Shown: piece after piece, positions 22,630 to 35,500 of the stretch
How the letters are laid out: each line of letters starts with the position of its first letter
Position numbering within the stretch: the first letter of the stretch is position 1
Assembly: GCA_023362775.1 (NCBI GenBank)
Contig: JALMGJ010000001.1
Location: 94,768,501-94,832,500, forward strand
DNA length: 64,000 nt
Reading direction: 5' to 3'
DNA from: Charina bottae
Taxonomy: Eukaryota > Chordata > Lepidosauria > Squamata > Charinaidae
Made by a program: the position numbers and the translations under genes
The notes under the pieces: model-generated
Told to the model about the DNA's origin: nothing
Database searches by the model: none
What the model saw: the letters and a program-made list of their open reading frames with translations, nothing else

Positions 22630-24828
22630 CCTAGTAAGCCGTGCTCAATTGAGCTTCCTGGAAAATTTTGCTGAGTTTTCCCAGTGAGCCTGAGAGCAGC
22701 TGGGTACAGATAGAGGAGAGGGATAGAAAGGGCATAAAGAAAAAGTGGAAATAGAGAGCAACAGAACTGGGCACATGGGGGAGGAACTGGAGAGCCAGGA
22801 GAACAAGGGGGAGGAATATAACATTATCCATAGCACAGATAGTACATTAGAGTGAGTGAGAAGTTTCTCTCCTTCTCTCATAACATTAGAACTCGAGGTC
22901 ACCCATTAAAACTAAAAGTAGGGAGATACAGGACTGATGAAGTGAGCTGTAGCTCGTGACTTTTAATAACATTTGTTGGTCAGGAAAGTTGCTACCAGAC
23001 TTTTGACTGACAGCAAGAAATACTTGTTCATGCAGGGCAGAATTAAACTGAAATTCACGGCCAACAGTTGTGATAAGGGCAGCCAGTTTAGATGGTTTTT
23101 ATAAGGAACTCAAGTTCATGGAGGGTCAGGATATAAATGGCGGCTGTGGTGGTTTTAATCTTTGTATACCGCCCAGAGTCACTGTTGTGAGATGGGCAGC
23201 TCTATAAATCATTTAAAAGAATAAATGGCTACTATTAATTGATTATTGTTTACTACCTCCTGAATCACAGCCAGCAGGCCTTAAAAATCTGTTGTTAGGA
23301 ACTGACTATAGAAGGAGACTATTGCCTTCTAGTCCAAATGCATCCTGTTGGTCATGTGACACAGTAGTGTGGACTATATGGGTCTATGGCCTGATCCAGC
23401 AAGTCTCTTCTTATGTTTTTATGAGAGTGCAGGATGTGCATGGACACAGAAAGTGTCCATGGGAATCTACTTGAGACTATTTAGAAACAAATAAATGATC
23501 CTGGACATTTAGCTCTTTTTTGATATATGGCTAGATGAGGACATTCAGAGTCTATCCTCCAACCTTGTCTGGCAATAATGGACATATATGATAATCCTAC
23601 TGTGCTGGAAAAGCATTTTTTAAAGGATCCTATTCTTTCCTCTTCCCAAATCAAGAGTCTGATATTAAAGATGGGTGACAAAACCAGTATCCTGCAGGAT
23701 CATAGAGACAAGAACCGAACAGCTCCAGGACATGGCTGACTAAGAGCAGTTGTTTGATGAAGGAAGCTGAGAGCTGGCACCCACATACTGGATGTAACCA
23801 GATCTCCTCATATTGCCCTTCCAATGGCATCATTTTTGGGAGAAGGGAGGAGCAGCTGTTGACTCAAGGTGACTTTAAATGTCTTCAGACAATAGCTCCC
23901 AGTAGGCGGCTCCTTTTTCACTGACATTCTGCTCTTTCCAAGTTGTCTGAATAACAGAGTGTTGGGGAGAGGAGGGAATGCAAGGGGGAAATTCTCTTCC
24001 CTGTAATTTCTTTCCACGCCCTGCTGCTCAGATGATCAGGAACAGAAGTAAGCAACAGCAAAGAGGAGTCTTGTTCCATTGAAAGAAAGGAGCTCCCTCA
24101 TACGTTATCTATGTATGCCTGTGTATATGTACAAAGACAGGATGGATGGGAAGAACGTAGATGAGTGTACTGTATATAATAGAGAGAGAATGGATGGATG
24201 AGTATGAGAGGATGTAAATAGAGATGTGTAAGGGTATATACTATAAGAGTTGAGTGCAAGCGTTTCCCATTTTAGCATTCACTCTGTGCACAGGAGACCA
24301 TCTAATTGCTTTTATATACATGTCCTTCCTTAGGTTGAGACATTATGGCAAAATCAGTTGGTCATCTCTATTTTTCATTTTTCCAACCTCAGCGGCTGTG
24401 TCTGTACAATGGGTTTAATTTGGTTACTGAAATAACCATTTTCTGGATTTCAACAGTACCCAAAACCACAAAAATATCTAGCCAAGGTGAATGCTGAACA
24501 TGTGCAGATGCAGTAATTAATCTTTAACTGACCTGGTAACATGAGTTGTATGAACACAAGCAATTATTCCTGACAATGTTGAGGAAGTAGGATAAATATG
24601 TTGACCATGTACTTGACCACTTTATGAGAAAGACTAGTTGAGAAATAACCGATCCTCCCTAGTATACATGAATAATATCTAATACTATCATCTTCAATCA
24701 ACTTCAAAGGCCAGATTGAAAAGTCTTGATGCTTTTCCTGAAAGCAGAGAAAGTTGTACAGTTAAGGATTTGCATTCCAAAGTTTGAAGCCATGCAGGAA
24801 AAAGCCCTCTCCCTTACTTATTTATTTG
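22630..24828. other. No gene seen; short repeat remnants
   Basis: I see no coding content. An L2-type tail lies near 23137-23228 (TATACCGCCCAGAGTCACTG). A dispersed repeat end lies near 23320-23435 (GGCCTGATCCAGCAAG) whose relative is at 63205-63370. Confidence 0.45.
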
Positions 24829-24853
24829 ATTGATTGATTGATTGATTGATTGA
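24827..24853. repeat. (GATT)n microsatellite at the 3' end of the RTE-like copy
   Basis: About six GATT units next to the 3' end of the reverse-strand LINE, in the position of a simple-repeat tail. Confidence 0.8.
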
Positions 24854-24859
24854 TCATTC

Positions 24860-26022
24860 ATTGGCGATCACTCGTAGCTGAGTAAGATTGTCTTCCAAAG
24901 GTAAAATTTTAATGGTGGATCCGTAAGTGGCTATAAAGGCTAATTCTGGATCCGCACAACCTCCCACAATGAGGGCATAGGTTTCCGGGTGGGAGACGGT
25001 CATGATGAGGGTTTGCCTGACGTGCCTTCCTTTTAGCTCTTTTCTCCTTTTCGCCCTGTACTCGTGCTTCTTCAAAGTCCATAGCGCCATTAATAAAGGC
25101 TGACCTCCAATTGAAACGCTCATGAGTTAGGGCTTCCCAGTTCTCAATGCTGATATTACATTTTTTAAAATAAGCTTTGAGAGTATCTTTGAATCTCTTT
25201 TGCTGTCCACCAATATTCCGTTTTCCATTCTTAAGTTGGGAGTAAAGTAGCTGCTTTGGAAGACGATGGTCAGGCATTTGAACAACATGACCGGTCCAGC
25301 GAAGTTGATGTTGGATGATCATTGTTTCAATGCTGGTGGTTTTCGCTTCTTCTAATACGCTAACATTAGTCCGCCTATCTTCCCAAGTAATTTGCAGAAT
25401 TTTTCGGAGGCAGCGTTGATGGAATCTTTCAAGAAGTTGGAGGTGGCGTTTGTAGAGGGTCCATGTTTCACAGGCGTACAGAAGGGTTGGTAGTACAATG
25501 GCTTTGTAAACAAGCATTTTGGTCTCCCTGCGAATGTCCTGATCCTCAAACAATTTCAGTGTCGATGTCGGCTTTTGTAGATAGATGGCTGCCGAGATAA
25601 GAAAAGTGATCGACATTTTCTAGTGACACACCTTTAAGCTGGATTGATGGCGCTGCAGAGGGGTTGGTTCGAACTTGCTGGTAAAGCACTTTGGTTTTTT
25701 TAATGTTAATCGAGAGGCCGAGCTTTTCATATGCTTCTGCAAAGATGTTTAGGATAGTTTGAAGATCTTCCTTGGAGTGTGCACAGACTACGTTATCATC
25801 AGCATATTGAAGTTCTATAACAGAAGTTGCAATTACCTTATTTTTTGCTTTCAGCCTACTAAGATTAAAAAGCTTTCCATCTGTTCGATATATAATTTCT
25901 ACACCAGTAGGAAGTTTCTCTTCAACAAGGTGTATAATCATAGCGATGAAGATAGCGAATAAGGTTGGAGCAATAACACATCCCTGTTTAACGCCGGATT
26001 CCACTTTAAATGGATCGCTTTA
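24860..26022 (-). mobile_element. RTE-like LINE, 5'-truncated second copy
   Basis: Closely similar to 3319-5050, from the 3' end GAGTGATCGCCAATGAATGA up to the RT box GVKQGC, where it stops abruptly. Its 3' UTR lacks the SINE present in the first copy, which fixes the SINE edges. Confidence 0.88.
24909..26004 (-). pseudogene. RTE-like ORF2 C-terminal part, with 53-bp deletion
   Basis: The first stretch (26004-25546) carries ESGVKQGCVIAPTLFAIFIA and IELQYADDNVVCAHSKED. The second (25616-24909) carries PTLLYACETWTLYKRHLQ, WTGHVVQMPDHRLPKQLL and the terminal C2H2 finger CPHCGRLCGSRISLYSHLRI. About 53 bp present at 4528-4580 are missing near 25550, which shifts the frame. The CAA codon that is TGA in the first copy is intact here. 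Confidence 0.85.
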
Positions 26023-26930
26023 AGGCCACTCAACTCACACACGGTGACTCCGGGGGCTTACAGATGACTGATGAATAGATTTCTGAAAGGAAGATTATGT
26101 CTTTTGCTGACTTGGGTTACTAAGTAGTGCTAACACCTTGCAAAACACCTGAAAAACAAGCACATATCTTTCAACAAAGAGAAATGGCTCTGTAGAATAC
26201 AGAAATTTTATACCATACACTTTTATTTTTAATTTTATACCATACAGGACGATCCCACATAGAGCACATCTCGATACTCTGAATGTGATATTACCCAGGC
26301 ATGAGTATTCAGTCTATCAGTAATGCATTCTTTCATAATTATTCAAAAATTGTATTCAAGAAATAAAGCGTCCCTTGCAAAAGCTGAAATGGTCAGTCCT
26401 TCTATGCAATATCTCTACTATAGCATATTCAGCTCATCGGGAGGTATTCCTGCCAGGCTCCATGTAGTTTTGTGTATTTTTTTAGCTAGAAGGGAGCAGG
26501 CAGTAGATATCATTCCGTATGAGTCAACCAATGAAAAACTTTTTCTGTTCCGCCTCCCACCCACCCTCTCTACCTGATGGCTGCTATAAAATCATCAGAA
26601 TATGGAAACTGAACTTTGAATTTGAGTTAAACCTAATAGTGAGGCTTTTTTGATGCTAGCCAAGGGAAAAGATGCAATATTAGAAAAATGCCCTCTTTTA
26701 CTCTTCTCTCGCTCTGGAAAGGAGAAGCAAGTGCATCTAAGATTTCCATGTAATGAATGCTTGTTGAAGGAGAAAACAACTTTGAGTGCCTGATAAAAGG
26801 TTTCATTTCAGCAAACAGTGATGTGAGCCTCAAGAAAGCTTCTAATGGTCTCTCTCTCTGTGCGTGTGTGTGTGAGTAAGAGAGAGTGCACAGCTGGACT
26901 CTGCAGCCTGAATGCTTTATGTGAGATGTC

Positions 26931-26971
<41 letters not shown>

Positions 26972-27774
26972 TGTCTGTGTGTGAATATTCCTCCAGTTTT
27001 TCTGCAGAGACATTTTCCAGCCCACAGCTCAGGATGCCAGAGCTTTGAGTGAAGCTCTTGCAGGCCAATAATTGTCCTCAGGGTTCATTCTCTTCAGCTC
27101 TGGCTGGTGGTTAGTTGCAGGCAAAGGAGAATGTTGTGGTAGCCTAGCAACTGGTAGGATAGGAAGCTGTATCTCACTGGAACTAAATTGGATTTAAAAA
27201 TGTACTTCTAGAGTACCTTCTGTGGAGGGAAAAACTGGTGGTCTTGTTTGAAAGACAGAAGTAGACCCAGTTCTCTGGCCACATTGCTCAAATTCTATAG
27301 TGTTCTTTGAAGAAATTTGTTGCTAGAAGTCAACAGAGTGGCATCAAAGTTCTAGACATTTTCCAGGGTATTTTCCTCTTCCCTGTGATCCACTGACATG
27401 GTGCCCATCTTTTCACCTTTGGCTAGGCTTTCAAAGTAAACCATGGTTAAACAAACCATGACTTAGCACAGACTATCTCAAAATTTGGGTAAGACTTTCT
27501 GGAGGACAGTGGGGACTGGATGGAGCAGCATCACTTAGCCTTAAAAGCCAAGAATGCAGCTACACCAGACTTTTTCTGACCTTTAGAAAAATGTGGCACA
27601 GGAGGCCCATGTCTGTCCTCTTCCAGACCAGTAGTACCTTCGGAGCTGAATTTTAGGCAGATATCCTGAGCTTCTTAATCATATGGAACATCCAAAAATG
27701 CAGCAAGCTTACCTTATTTTAATGAAAGTGAAGTAAAATGCAGTCCCATCTACAGGAGCTGGGCAATTTTTTTT
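26023..27774. other. No gene seen; contains a (TG)n run
   Basis: No coding signature. A (TG)n microsatellite lies at 26932-26983. Confidence 0.45.
26932..26983. repeat. (TG)n microsatellite
   Basis: About 20 TG units, then CTGTCTGTGTGTG. Confidence 0.95.
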
Positions 27775-28231
27775 GTGGTTGGTGGCAATTGATTATTTAT
27801 ATGCCATCAAGTTGGTCTCAGCTCATAGGGACTACATAGATGGATTTCCTCCAGGAGGATTTGTCTCCAATCTGGTCCTTTCTGTTTTTCATTGGTGCAC
27901 CTATCACCACTGTAATCGAATCCATCCACCTTACTGCTGGTCGTCCTCTTCTTCTCTTTCCTTCCACCTTTCCCAGCATTATAGACTTCTCCAGAGAGCT
28001 GGGTCTTCGCATAATGGATCCAAAGTATGATAATTTGAGCCTGGTCATTTGTGCCTCAAGTGAGAACTCTGGGTTGATTTGTTTAATGATCCATTTGTTT
28101 GTTTTCTTGGCTATCTGTGGTATTCTCAGGAGTCTTCTCCAACACCAAAGTTCAAAAGCATCAATATACTTTATATCCTGCTTCTTCAAAATCCAACTTT
28201 TGCTTTCATAGAGTGTCAGGTTGGTAGCCAA
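27775..28231 (-). mobile_element. Old BovB/RTE-related LINE 3' fragment
   Basis: The reverse strand encodes KYIDAFELWCWRRLLRIPQ, LKLSYFGSIMRRPSSLEKS and MLGKVEGKRRRGRPAVRWMD, the RTE C-terminal region. Changes are many compared with the young BovB copies. The 3' end, GTCCCTATGAGCTGAGACCA, is unlike the young BovB tail. Confidence 0.75.
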
Positions 28232-28392
28232 TTTGCTTTTTTTCTGCCTCAGACCACAGAGAATGTTAGCAGTGATGCAATGTCTGTGAGGGGAGGGTTG
28301 AATATTTCACTTCTGGGAACAGTGGAGATAATGTAACTCATAGCTCTTTTTAGACAACAGGATTGACCTTATCAGTTAAGCAGCTGCATATA

Positions 28393-28454
28393 TCATCCAT
28401 CCATCCATCCATCCATCCATCCATCCATCCATCCATCCATCCATCCATCCATCC
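28393..28454. repeat. (ATCC)n microsatellite
   Basis: About 15 ATCC units. Confidence 0.95.
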
Positions 28455-29068
28455 CCAATTACACTATTCCTTTTCAAGTAAGTAACATGGTGAAAATGCA
28501 ACAAAAAGCATGGAAAAGGAATAAGAAATAGTAAGAAAAGAGAAAAGGAAATATAACTCACCAGATAGCCCTATAGATTGGACCTCCATTGTGGTTTTGA
28601 TCAATCATTTTTAGTAAGAAAGAGAATGTGTAGATTAGGACACTAGTTTTAATTTTATCCATGCCATATGCAGCATTCCTTGCTAATGGTAAGGACAGTC
28701 CTATTGAGTTAGGAAGTACATGCAGTGTACTCACACACATTAGTACAAAAATACCAAGCTTCTTTAATGTTAACTTTGATTATGTTTTTATGGATTAGCA
28801 TGTAATGCAAACTGAGCCCATTTGGTTAATTTATGTTTCAGTGCATTGTGCAAACCCAAAAAGATGGTTAATTAAGCATGTCACATGAACACTGTCATTT
28901 AGTACCCTTAAAATTACAAAAATGTGAAAATTACACTGCTGAAAATCGGTAAGTTTGCAAGGGGTTCTTTAAGGAAGGTGAAGTTCACATAGAGAACTTG
29001 CAACCCATGGGTGAGTTACCTATTCCTGATTTATAAATATAAGTTCAGTGCTTAAAATTACTCAAATT

Positions 29069-29145
29069 TATTTATTATTTGGATTTATCCCCGCCCATCT
29101 CCACCATGGTAGACTCTGGGCGGTTTACAATCACAATTACAATAT
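29069..29145 (-). repeat. L2-type LINE tail fragment
   Basis: Contains TTTATCCCCGCCCATCTCCA and GACTCTGGGCGGTTTACAAT, matching the 3' tail of the L2-type copies. Confidence 0.8.
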
Positions 29146-30222
29146 ATTAGTCCCCAGTCTAATGGCTGCTGCTAAACCCAGGTCTCTGGGAAAAGGTCCT
29201 TTCTCATTCTTTCATATTTTTTAAGAACTGTTTTTCTGTCTAAATGGGATGAGAAGAACCCTTTTGCCTTTTACTTGGAGCTATGAGGCAGCATGATAAT
29301 GTGCCTGTGAAGTGAGAACTCTCTAACAGCCATCTCCCTGTGGGATCTGAGGGCAATCATCAATTTTCAGTAATTGGGCTGAGTGGGATGACTATCACTC
29401 AGAGAAAGAGGGGGAGAGAGAGAAAGAGGGGTTGTGCTTGACTTGGCAGAGATGGAGTGTGCATATAGTTGCAGGAATGTTTTAGTCATGCACCCTGATC
29501 ATGCTGCATTTTGCAGCCACAAGCTAGGCAACAGATATTTTTCTTCCGTGAGTGAATCAGTCTTGTGGATCTGGTGCTCATGTCAATGGCCGCCTTCATG
29601 CAGGTTTGAATAGGCCTGGACGTTTTTGGAAACCAGTGGTAGATGACCAGCTAAGCTTGGCATTCTTTCAGCACAGATACTCTGTCTGCTAATTTCAGAA
29701 TACATCCTCTGCAATCAATTAAAATGGGTTTCTGTTCCCTTAAATTATTTTAACTACCTATTCTACAGTGAGGCTGGTTAAATGATATGTCTATCTCACC
29801 ATTTCAAAGCATGCTGAATCAAGGTTAAGAACAGTGTCCTCTTCCTTTTCAGAATAAGAATGTGTTTTGGGGAGAGAAATGGAGTGATAGAGGGGGGGAA
29901 ATGAAGCTCCAGCTGGAGTTTTCTGATTCTATATAAGAAAAAGTGACCAATTCTGCAGTACAGGAAAACATCTAGTAGTTCTCACAGCGGAAAGCTATTC
30001 AACCAAGTCAGCTTAGAAAGATAACATGCAATAACTCTGCAGCCACCAAAATACGATTGGTTGTTTTTGCTGCAGATGAGGAATAGTTAATTTATTGCAA
30101 TTCTTAGCATTTTTAAATAACTAGAAAGTGGAGCAGGGAGAAATGCCATATCTGATAGGTTGGGAGATAGAGCTTGGGAGAGAACTTGGATTTTTAGTTT
30201 TAGCTTCCTCTATGAGTGGGAG

Positions 30223-31544
30223 AATGTTCAAATGCCAAAGAATGTTCAAACTACCGTACAATTGCGCTCATTTCACATGCTAGCAAGGTTATGCTCAAAA
30301 TCCTACAAGCTAGGCTTCAGCAGTATGTGAACCGAGAACTACCAGAAGTGCAAGCTGGGTTTCGAAGAGGCAGAGGAACTAGAGATCAGATTGCCAACAT
30401 TCGCTGGATCATGGAAAAAGCAAGAGAGTTCCAGAAAAACATCTACTTCTGCTTCATTGACTACGCTAAAGCCTTTGATTGTGTGGATCACAACAAACTG
30501 TGGCAAATTCTTAAAGAGATGGGAGTACCAGATCACCTTACCTGTCTCCTGAGAAACCTGTATGCGGGTCAAGAAGCAACAGTTAGAACCGGACATGGAA
30601 CAACCGACTGGTTCAAAATTGGGAAAGGAGTACGACAAGGCTGTATATTATCACCCTGCTTATTTAACTTATATGCAGAGTACATCATGAGAAATGCCGG
30701 GCTGGATGAATCACAAGCCGGAGTTAAGATTGCCGGGAGAAATATCAACAACCTCAGATATGCAGACGATACCACCCTAATGGCAGAAAGTGAAGAGGAA
30801 CTAAAGAGCCTCTTGATGAGGGTGAAAGAGGAGAGTGCAACAGCTGGCTTGAAACTCAACATTAAAAAAACCCAGATTATGGCATCTGGTCCCATCACTT
30901 CCTGGCAAATAGAAGGGGAAGAAATGGAAGCAGTGACAGATTTTATTTTCTTGGGCTCCAAGATCACTGCAGACGGTGACTGCAGCCATGAAATTAAAAG
31001 ACGTTTGCTCCTTGGGAGGAAAGCTATGGCAAACTTAGACAGCATATTAAAAAGCAGAGACATCACCTTGCCGACAAAGGTCCGTATAGTTAAAGCTATG
31101 GTTTTTCCAGTAGTAATGTATGGCTGTGAGAGTTGGACCATAAGGAAGGCTGAGCGCCGAAGAATTGATGCTTTCGAACTGTGGTGCTGGAGAAGACTCT
31201 TGAGAGTCCCTTGGACTGCAAGGAGGTCAAACCAGTCAATCCTAAAGGAAATCAACCCTGACTGCTCATTGGAAGGACAGATGCTGAAGTTGAAGCTCAA
31301 ATACTTTGGCCACCTAATGCGAAGAGAGGACTCACTGGAAAAGACCCTGATGCTGGGAAAGACTGAAGGCAAAAGGAGAAGGGGACGGCAGAGGATGAGA
31401 TGGTTAGATAGCATCACCGATGTAATGAACATGAATTTGAGTAAACTCTGAGAGACAGTGGAGGACAGGAAGGCCTGGCGTGCTATGGTCCATGAGGTCA
31501 CGAAGAGTCGGACACGACTAAACGACTGAACAACAACAACAACA
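30223..31544 (+). mobile_element. 5'-truncated BovB LINE with 11-bp target duplication
   Basis: A 1.3-kb insertion flanked by ATGAGTGGGAG at 30212-30222 and 31545-31555. The 3' end reads AGAGTCGGACACGACTAAAC, then GACTGAACAACAACAACAAC. Confidence 0.93.
30224..31451 (+). CDS. BovB reverse transcriptase fragment, one long open frame
   Basis: The frame starts in the RT domain at the truncation (KECSNYRTIALISHASKVML). It then has VQAGFRRGRGTRDQIANI, CFIDYAKAFDCVDHNKLWQI, GVRQGCILSPCLFNLYAEYI and NLRYADDTTLMAESEEEL with the catalytic Asp pair. A C-terminal region follows with YGCESWTIRKAERRRIDAFE. It stops at TGA after NLSKL; the sequence beyond still encodes the usual BovB end (ETVEDRKAWRAMVHEV). 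The TGA probably replaced a CGA, a CpG change. The copy lacks the endonuclease and start and is not functional. Confidence 0.85.
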
Positions 31545-31739
31545 ATGAGTGGGAGGCTTGGTTTGTGAGAAATTGGGGGGGGGTGCTATTTTGACTCTGG
31601 AAAAAGTGGGAAGATAAGGAATTTGGTATTATTTCAGTCCTCCTGTTCTTTTCTTCACTTATGACAGGGACAGGGACTACTTCATCCCTGAAGCAGTATT
31701 GGCGATTCTTGCGCCACAGCTTGAGGCTAGAATGTAGGG

Positions 31740-31863
31740 CAGTGTTTCTCAACCTTGGCAACTTGAAGATGTGTGGACTTCAACTCCCAGAATTCCCCAG
31801 CCAGCATGGGGAATTCTGGGAGTTGAAGTCCACCAATCAAGTTGCCAAGGTTGAGAAACACTG
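31740..31863. mobile_element. Palindromic hAT-type MITE
   Basis: Ends CAGTGTTTCTCAACC and its complement, with an interior palindrome around GGGGAATTCTGGGAGTTGAA. The flanking 8-mers ATGTAGGG (31732-31739) and ATATAGGG (31864-31871) differ at one base. Confidence 0.88.
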
Positions 31864-31987
31864 ATATAGGGTGTAGATGCCAAACTTAGATCTTCATTAT
31901 AGTTTACAGTCCTGTCATTTATATGCACTCTCTCTTTCTGTGTTGTATCTTTTTCCACTAGTGTAGATCTCCTGACTTCCTCTAAAG

Positions 31988-32274
31988 CAGTGTTTCTTAA
32001 ACTTTTTTCTCTCAGGACCCCTTCCCACTTTTAAAAATTACGGAGGATCCCAAAAGAGCATTTATTTGTATGGGTTATATTTATTGATATTTACCATATT
32101 AAAACTTAAAATTGACGCATTCACTGCCACTACCACTTCTCATGATTGTTTGATGGGATTTTAATATTGTATTATTTTTCAACATAGGCTGGCAAATAAT
32201 TTTGATTTCAGGGATCTCTGAGACGGTCTTGGGGGACCCCCAGGGGTCCTAGGACCACACTTTAAGAAACACTG
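31988..32274. mobile_element. Non-autonomous hAT-type (Charlie-like) element
   Basis: A 287-bp element with ends CAGTGTTTCTTAAACTTTTT and a complementary end TTTAAGAAACACTG. Perfect 8-bp target duplications CTCTAAAG lie at 31980-31987 and 32275-32282. Confidence 0.93.
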
Positions 32275-32417
32275 CTCTAAAGGAAGCTGGAAATTGTTAT
32301 TGAGTCTGAGAATATTGTTATAGATTCCAGAGGTCTCCTCTTCACAAAATCAATTTCTAGTTTTCCCAGACAGTCTCTTGCTGTCAGATCTACAACTTCA
32401 AATCTATGAAATCTATT

Positions 32418-32576
32418 TTCCCCACAACAGCAACCCTGTGATGTGGTTTGGGCTGAGAGAGAGTGACTGGCCCAAAGTCACCCAGCCGGCTTTCGTGCCT
32501 AGGGAGGCCTAGAACTCACTGTCTCCTGATTTCTAGCCCAGCACCTTAGCCATTACACCAAACTGGCTTCTCCTTA
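32418..32576 (-). mobile_element. MIR-like tRNA-derived SINE
   Basis: The reverse strand reads AGCCAGTTTGGTGTAATGGC, then a tRNA-like head, then CCGGCTGGGTGACTTTGGGC, the MIR/CORE-type central region. The family head is the same as at 62713. Confidence 0.75.
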
Positions 32577-35500
32577 CCCCAAGGACCTAGTCATTTGGGG
32601 TTTGGGGGAAGTGGAACTGAGGGAGTGCCATTAAAATTTGAAGCCAGATACTTTTGTTCCTTCCTCCCTTCTTTGTGTGCAACCCATTTTGCCTTCCCAC
32701 CCACTCATTATTCCCTTTGGCTGCTTTTATCTTGCTTTTCCTTCTGGCTGCCAGTTCTTCCCAGGCATTCCCCCAGTTTGGCTTAATTAAAATCAAAGTC
32801 TGGCTTTTCATTCAATAAACCATTTGTGGCTGATTTAATTTTTATGAATTAATAAGGTGTTTTGCTCCCCCCTCCCCCGCTTTCCTTTTTTTTTCTTTTA
32901 ATGGGAAGCATTTGATGCTTGGAATTGCTGCCAATCCATGTTCTGAAAACAAAGATGGTTGGTATGCTATTTTGGCACATGGGAGAGATTAAATAAATCT
33001 TTGTTAACTCTTGCATTGGGGGATGTCTAATATATATGTGTTTAGAAAATGAGCTATGATTCTTAATTGATATTTGCCCCTTTTCCCACTGAAAGTGCTA
33101 TGATCTCAGTAAAAGTGGTTTGAAAATGGCTGTCAGATTAGACCAGGGTCTTCCAAGTGTGGGGCTAGTAAGTCCCATGACGTCCTTTCCTGCGTCTCCA
33201 CTTTTGAATGATGACAACACCAATGATGTAAAGTCTCTTTGTGTATAACATATTGTATATTTTCTTTTGTTTGCAATACTTATGTTTTTAGAATAACATG
33301 AAACAAAGCAGACTTCACTTTTAAAAATCATCAGCAAAGCACCCACAAGCATTTTGGTTGATTTAATTATATTATTGAAGATTTATGCTCAATAACAAAA
33401 TGTTTATGTATCTTTGGAAACAGATAGAGAGAAACATACACTTGCCTCTCAGGAGAATGCTTCCCACTGCTTCAGAGCTGCTAATAAAAAGACTCACCTC
33501 CCTGCAGAAATCCATCTCTAAGGCTTAGGGACTTCTGGAGATGCTTCATTTTGCAGTATAGCCATTCTCAGTTAGCCCTGCCCTTCACATTTATGGCAAT
33601 GTCACTTTCATTAAGAAAATAAAAGATGAATTAGAAATGTTAACAGTTTGTCTCTAGAAGAACAGGCAGCATCTCCTCAAGACAGATGGAAAAATAAGAA
33701 CCCCATGCCAACTGGATTTGCACATTTCTCCCTTCTTTGCCAATTTTCCTGATACAGAAATTTTGGGGAGTGGGAGCATCCTGATGCTGCCAGCTCCTTC
33801 CCTGTTTAGGAAGCCAAATTGTCTACAAGCCAGTGAGTCTAAGAAAGTCCAAGTTTGCATGTTGTTCATCCTTGTCATGGTTGAGTTTTGATAATGCAGT
33901 GTTTGGCCAATTGGCTGCAATATTTTTTCAAAAGCAAGCTGTTATCATGAGAAAATAGCGATGGGCCTACCCTTTGCCTACAAATAGTAGCCAACATTCA
34001 TGGAAATGACACCAAGAGACATTTGCCCTGTGAAGCCGTCATGTCTTCCCAGGAGGAGATACAAGACTTGGGGGAAATGCAAACTGCAAAAATATGAGAT
34101 AATGTTGAAAAATCTCATCAGATGCATATATTATATAAAGGGAAAACTGAAAATGGAAAATGACTTTTTCCCCGAACGAAGTTCGTTCTTATTAATTCAG
34201 CAGCAAGGCCAAATATTGCCTCTGTTTTGATCTTCTACAGAGAAGACGTGGATCTATTTTTGGATATACCAGACTTTGCTAGCATCATGACTGGTTCTGT
34301 CATGAATATTTTCTTGTGTGAACCAGGTCTTTTTAATGATTATTTATATAGCACCTTCTGTATTCATGGAGCTTACCATGTCCCATGAGAAGCTGATAAT
34401 CTAAAATCTGAGAAAGGGGAAAAGTAAAAAGGAAGTACAGTAAAGTAGAGCTGGGGAAAACAGATAGCATAACAACATGTGCATGTCTTTAAGTTATTTG
34501 TTGAAGACAGTTTTGTTACATGAGACCACTGGGTTTAGAAAGCTTGGATAAAGCTAGCAAAATGGGAAATTCCAACTTAACAGGATCTACTTGGCCCATT
34601 CTTTTAGGCCAAACTAGTTGTGAAATGTAACTGCAATTAGCCCCAGCTGTGGATGATTACTGAGATTGGAGCAAGCATAGAGGAGGATTTTAGCCGTTTT
34701 CTTCCCTGCTCAAGTGCTAAAGAAATAAATCTTCTAAAGATGGTGTTTACTTTGGGGATGGATCACATCAGGGCCAGTGGAGTCTAAACAAAGAACATTT
34801 TCAGAGGCAGATTTTCTTCAGGATTCAAGCAGGGAAGGAAAATGGTAAATCCCAGTAATTTCAGCTATGTCCAGTTTGTATTTTTTTTTAAAAATAGTCT
34901 GTTCAGTAAACTGATCTTGAACTACTGCTATCTGATCTGATATAGTCTATTTGCAGCTTGAAAATAAAGGCCCAGAAAATTGCTTTCTTTAAGGCAGAGA
35001 TGAGATGTAAAAGAATGTTGTTCAGACACTTTCTTGAAGCAAGCCCTAAACATTTATCCTAATAATACCCAGCGCTCAGTTAGCTGGGGCTTTGTCAGTT
35101 TTTGTAGATTAATTTGAAGGGCTGTTTGTGTGTCTGGGAGCACTTAGCATTAAGTGGACTTTAATGTAGCCAAGCTGTTAGCATATTCCAGGTTCTGTGT
35201 CTGCAAAGCCACCAAGATACTGGCCTCATGACTGCAACATTCATTAGCTTTAATTGGATACCTTAAATTTATAAAATCATAGCCTGTTGTATCTACAATA
35301 AATGGATTCTGCTGGAGAAATGGAGAGGCTTTGGTTGTTAGCAAAATGCAGCTAAATGATTAGAGTAATCATTGGATGTATATGCCAATATCTTGTTTGG
35401 GTGTGAAAAGCAGAATAAAAGAAAACGGCAAATGATCAGCACTGACCCAGTGGCCCATCTATAAGCTCAGTTTGGACTCATGAGTTTCTTCGCTATATTT

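Noticed and set aside
30569..31501. 310-codon frame antisense to the BovB RT
   Set aside because: Shadow of the RT coding frame on the other strand.
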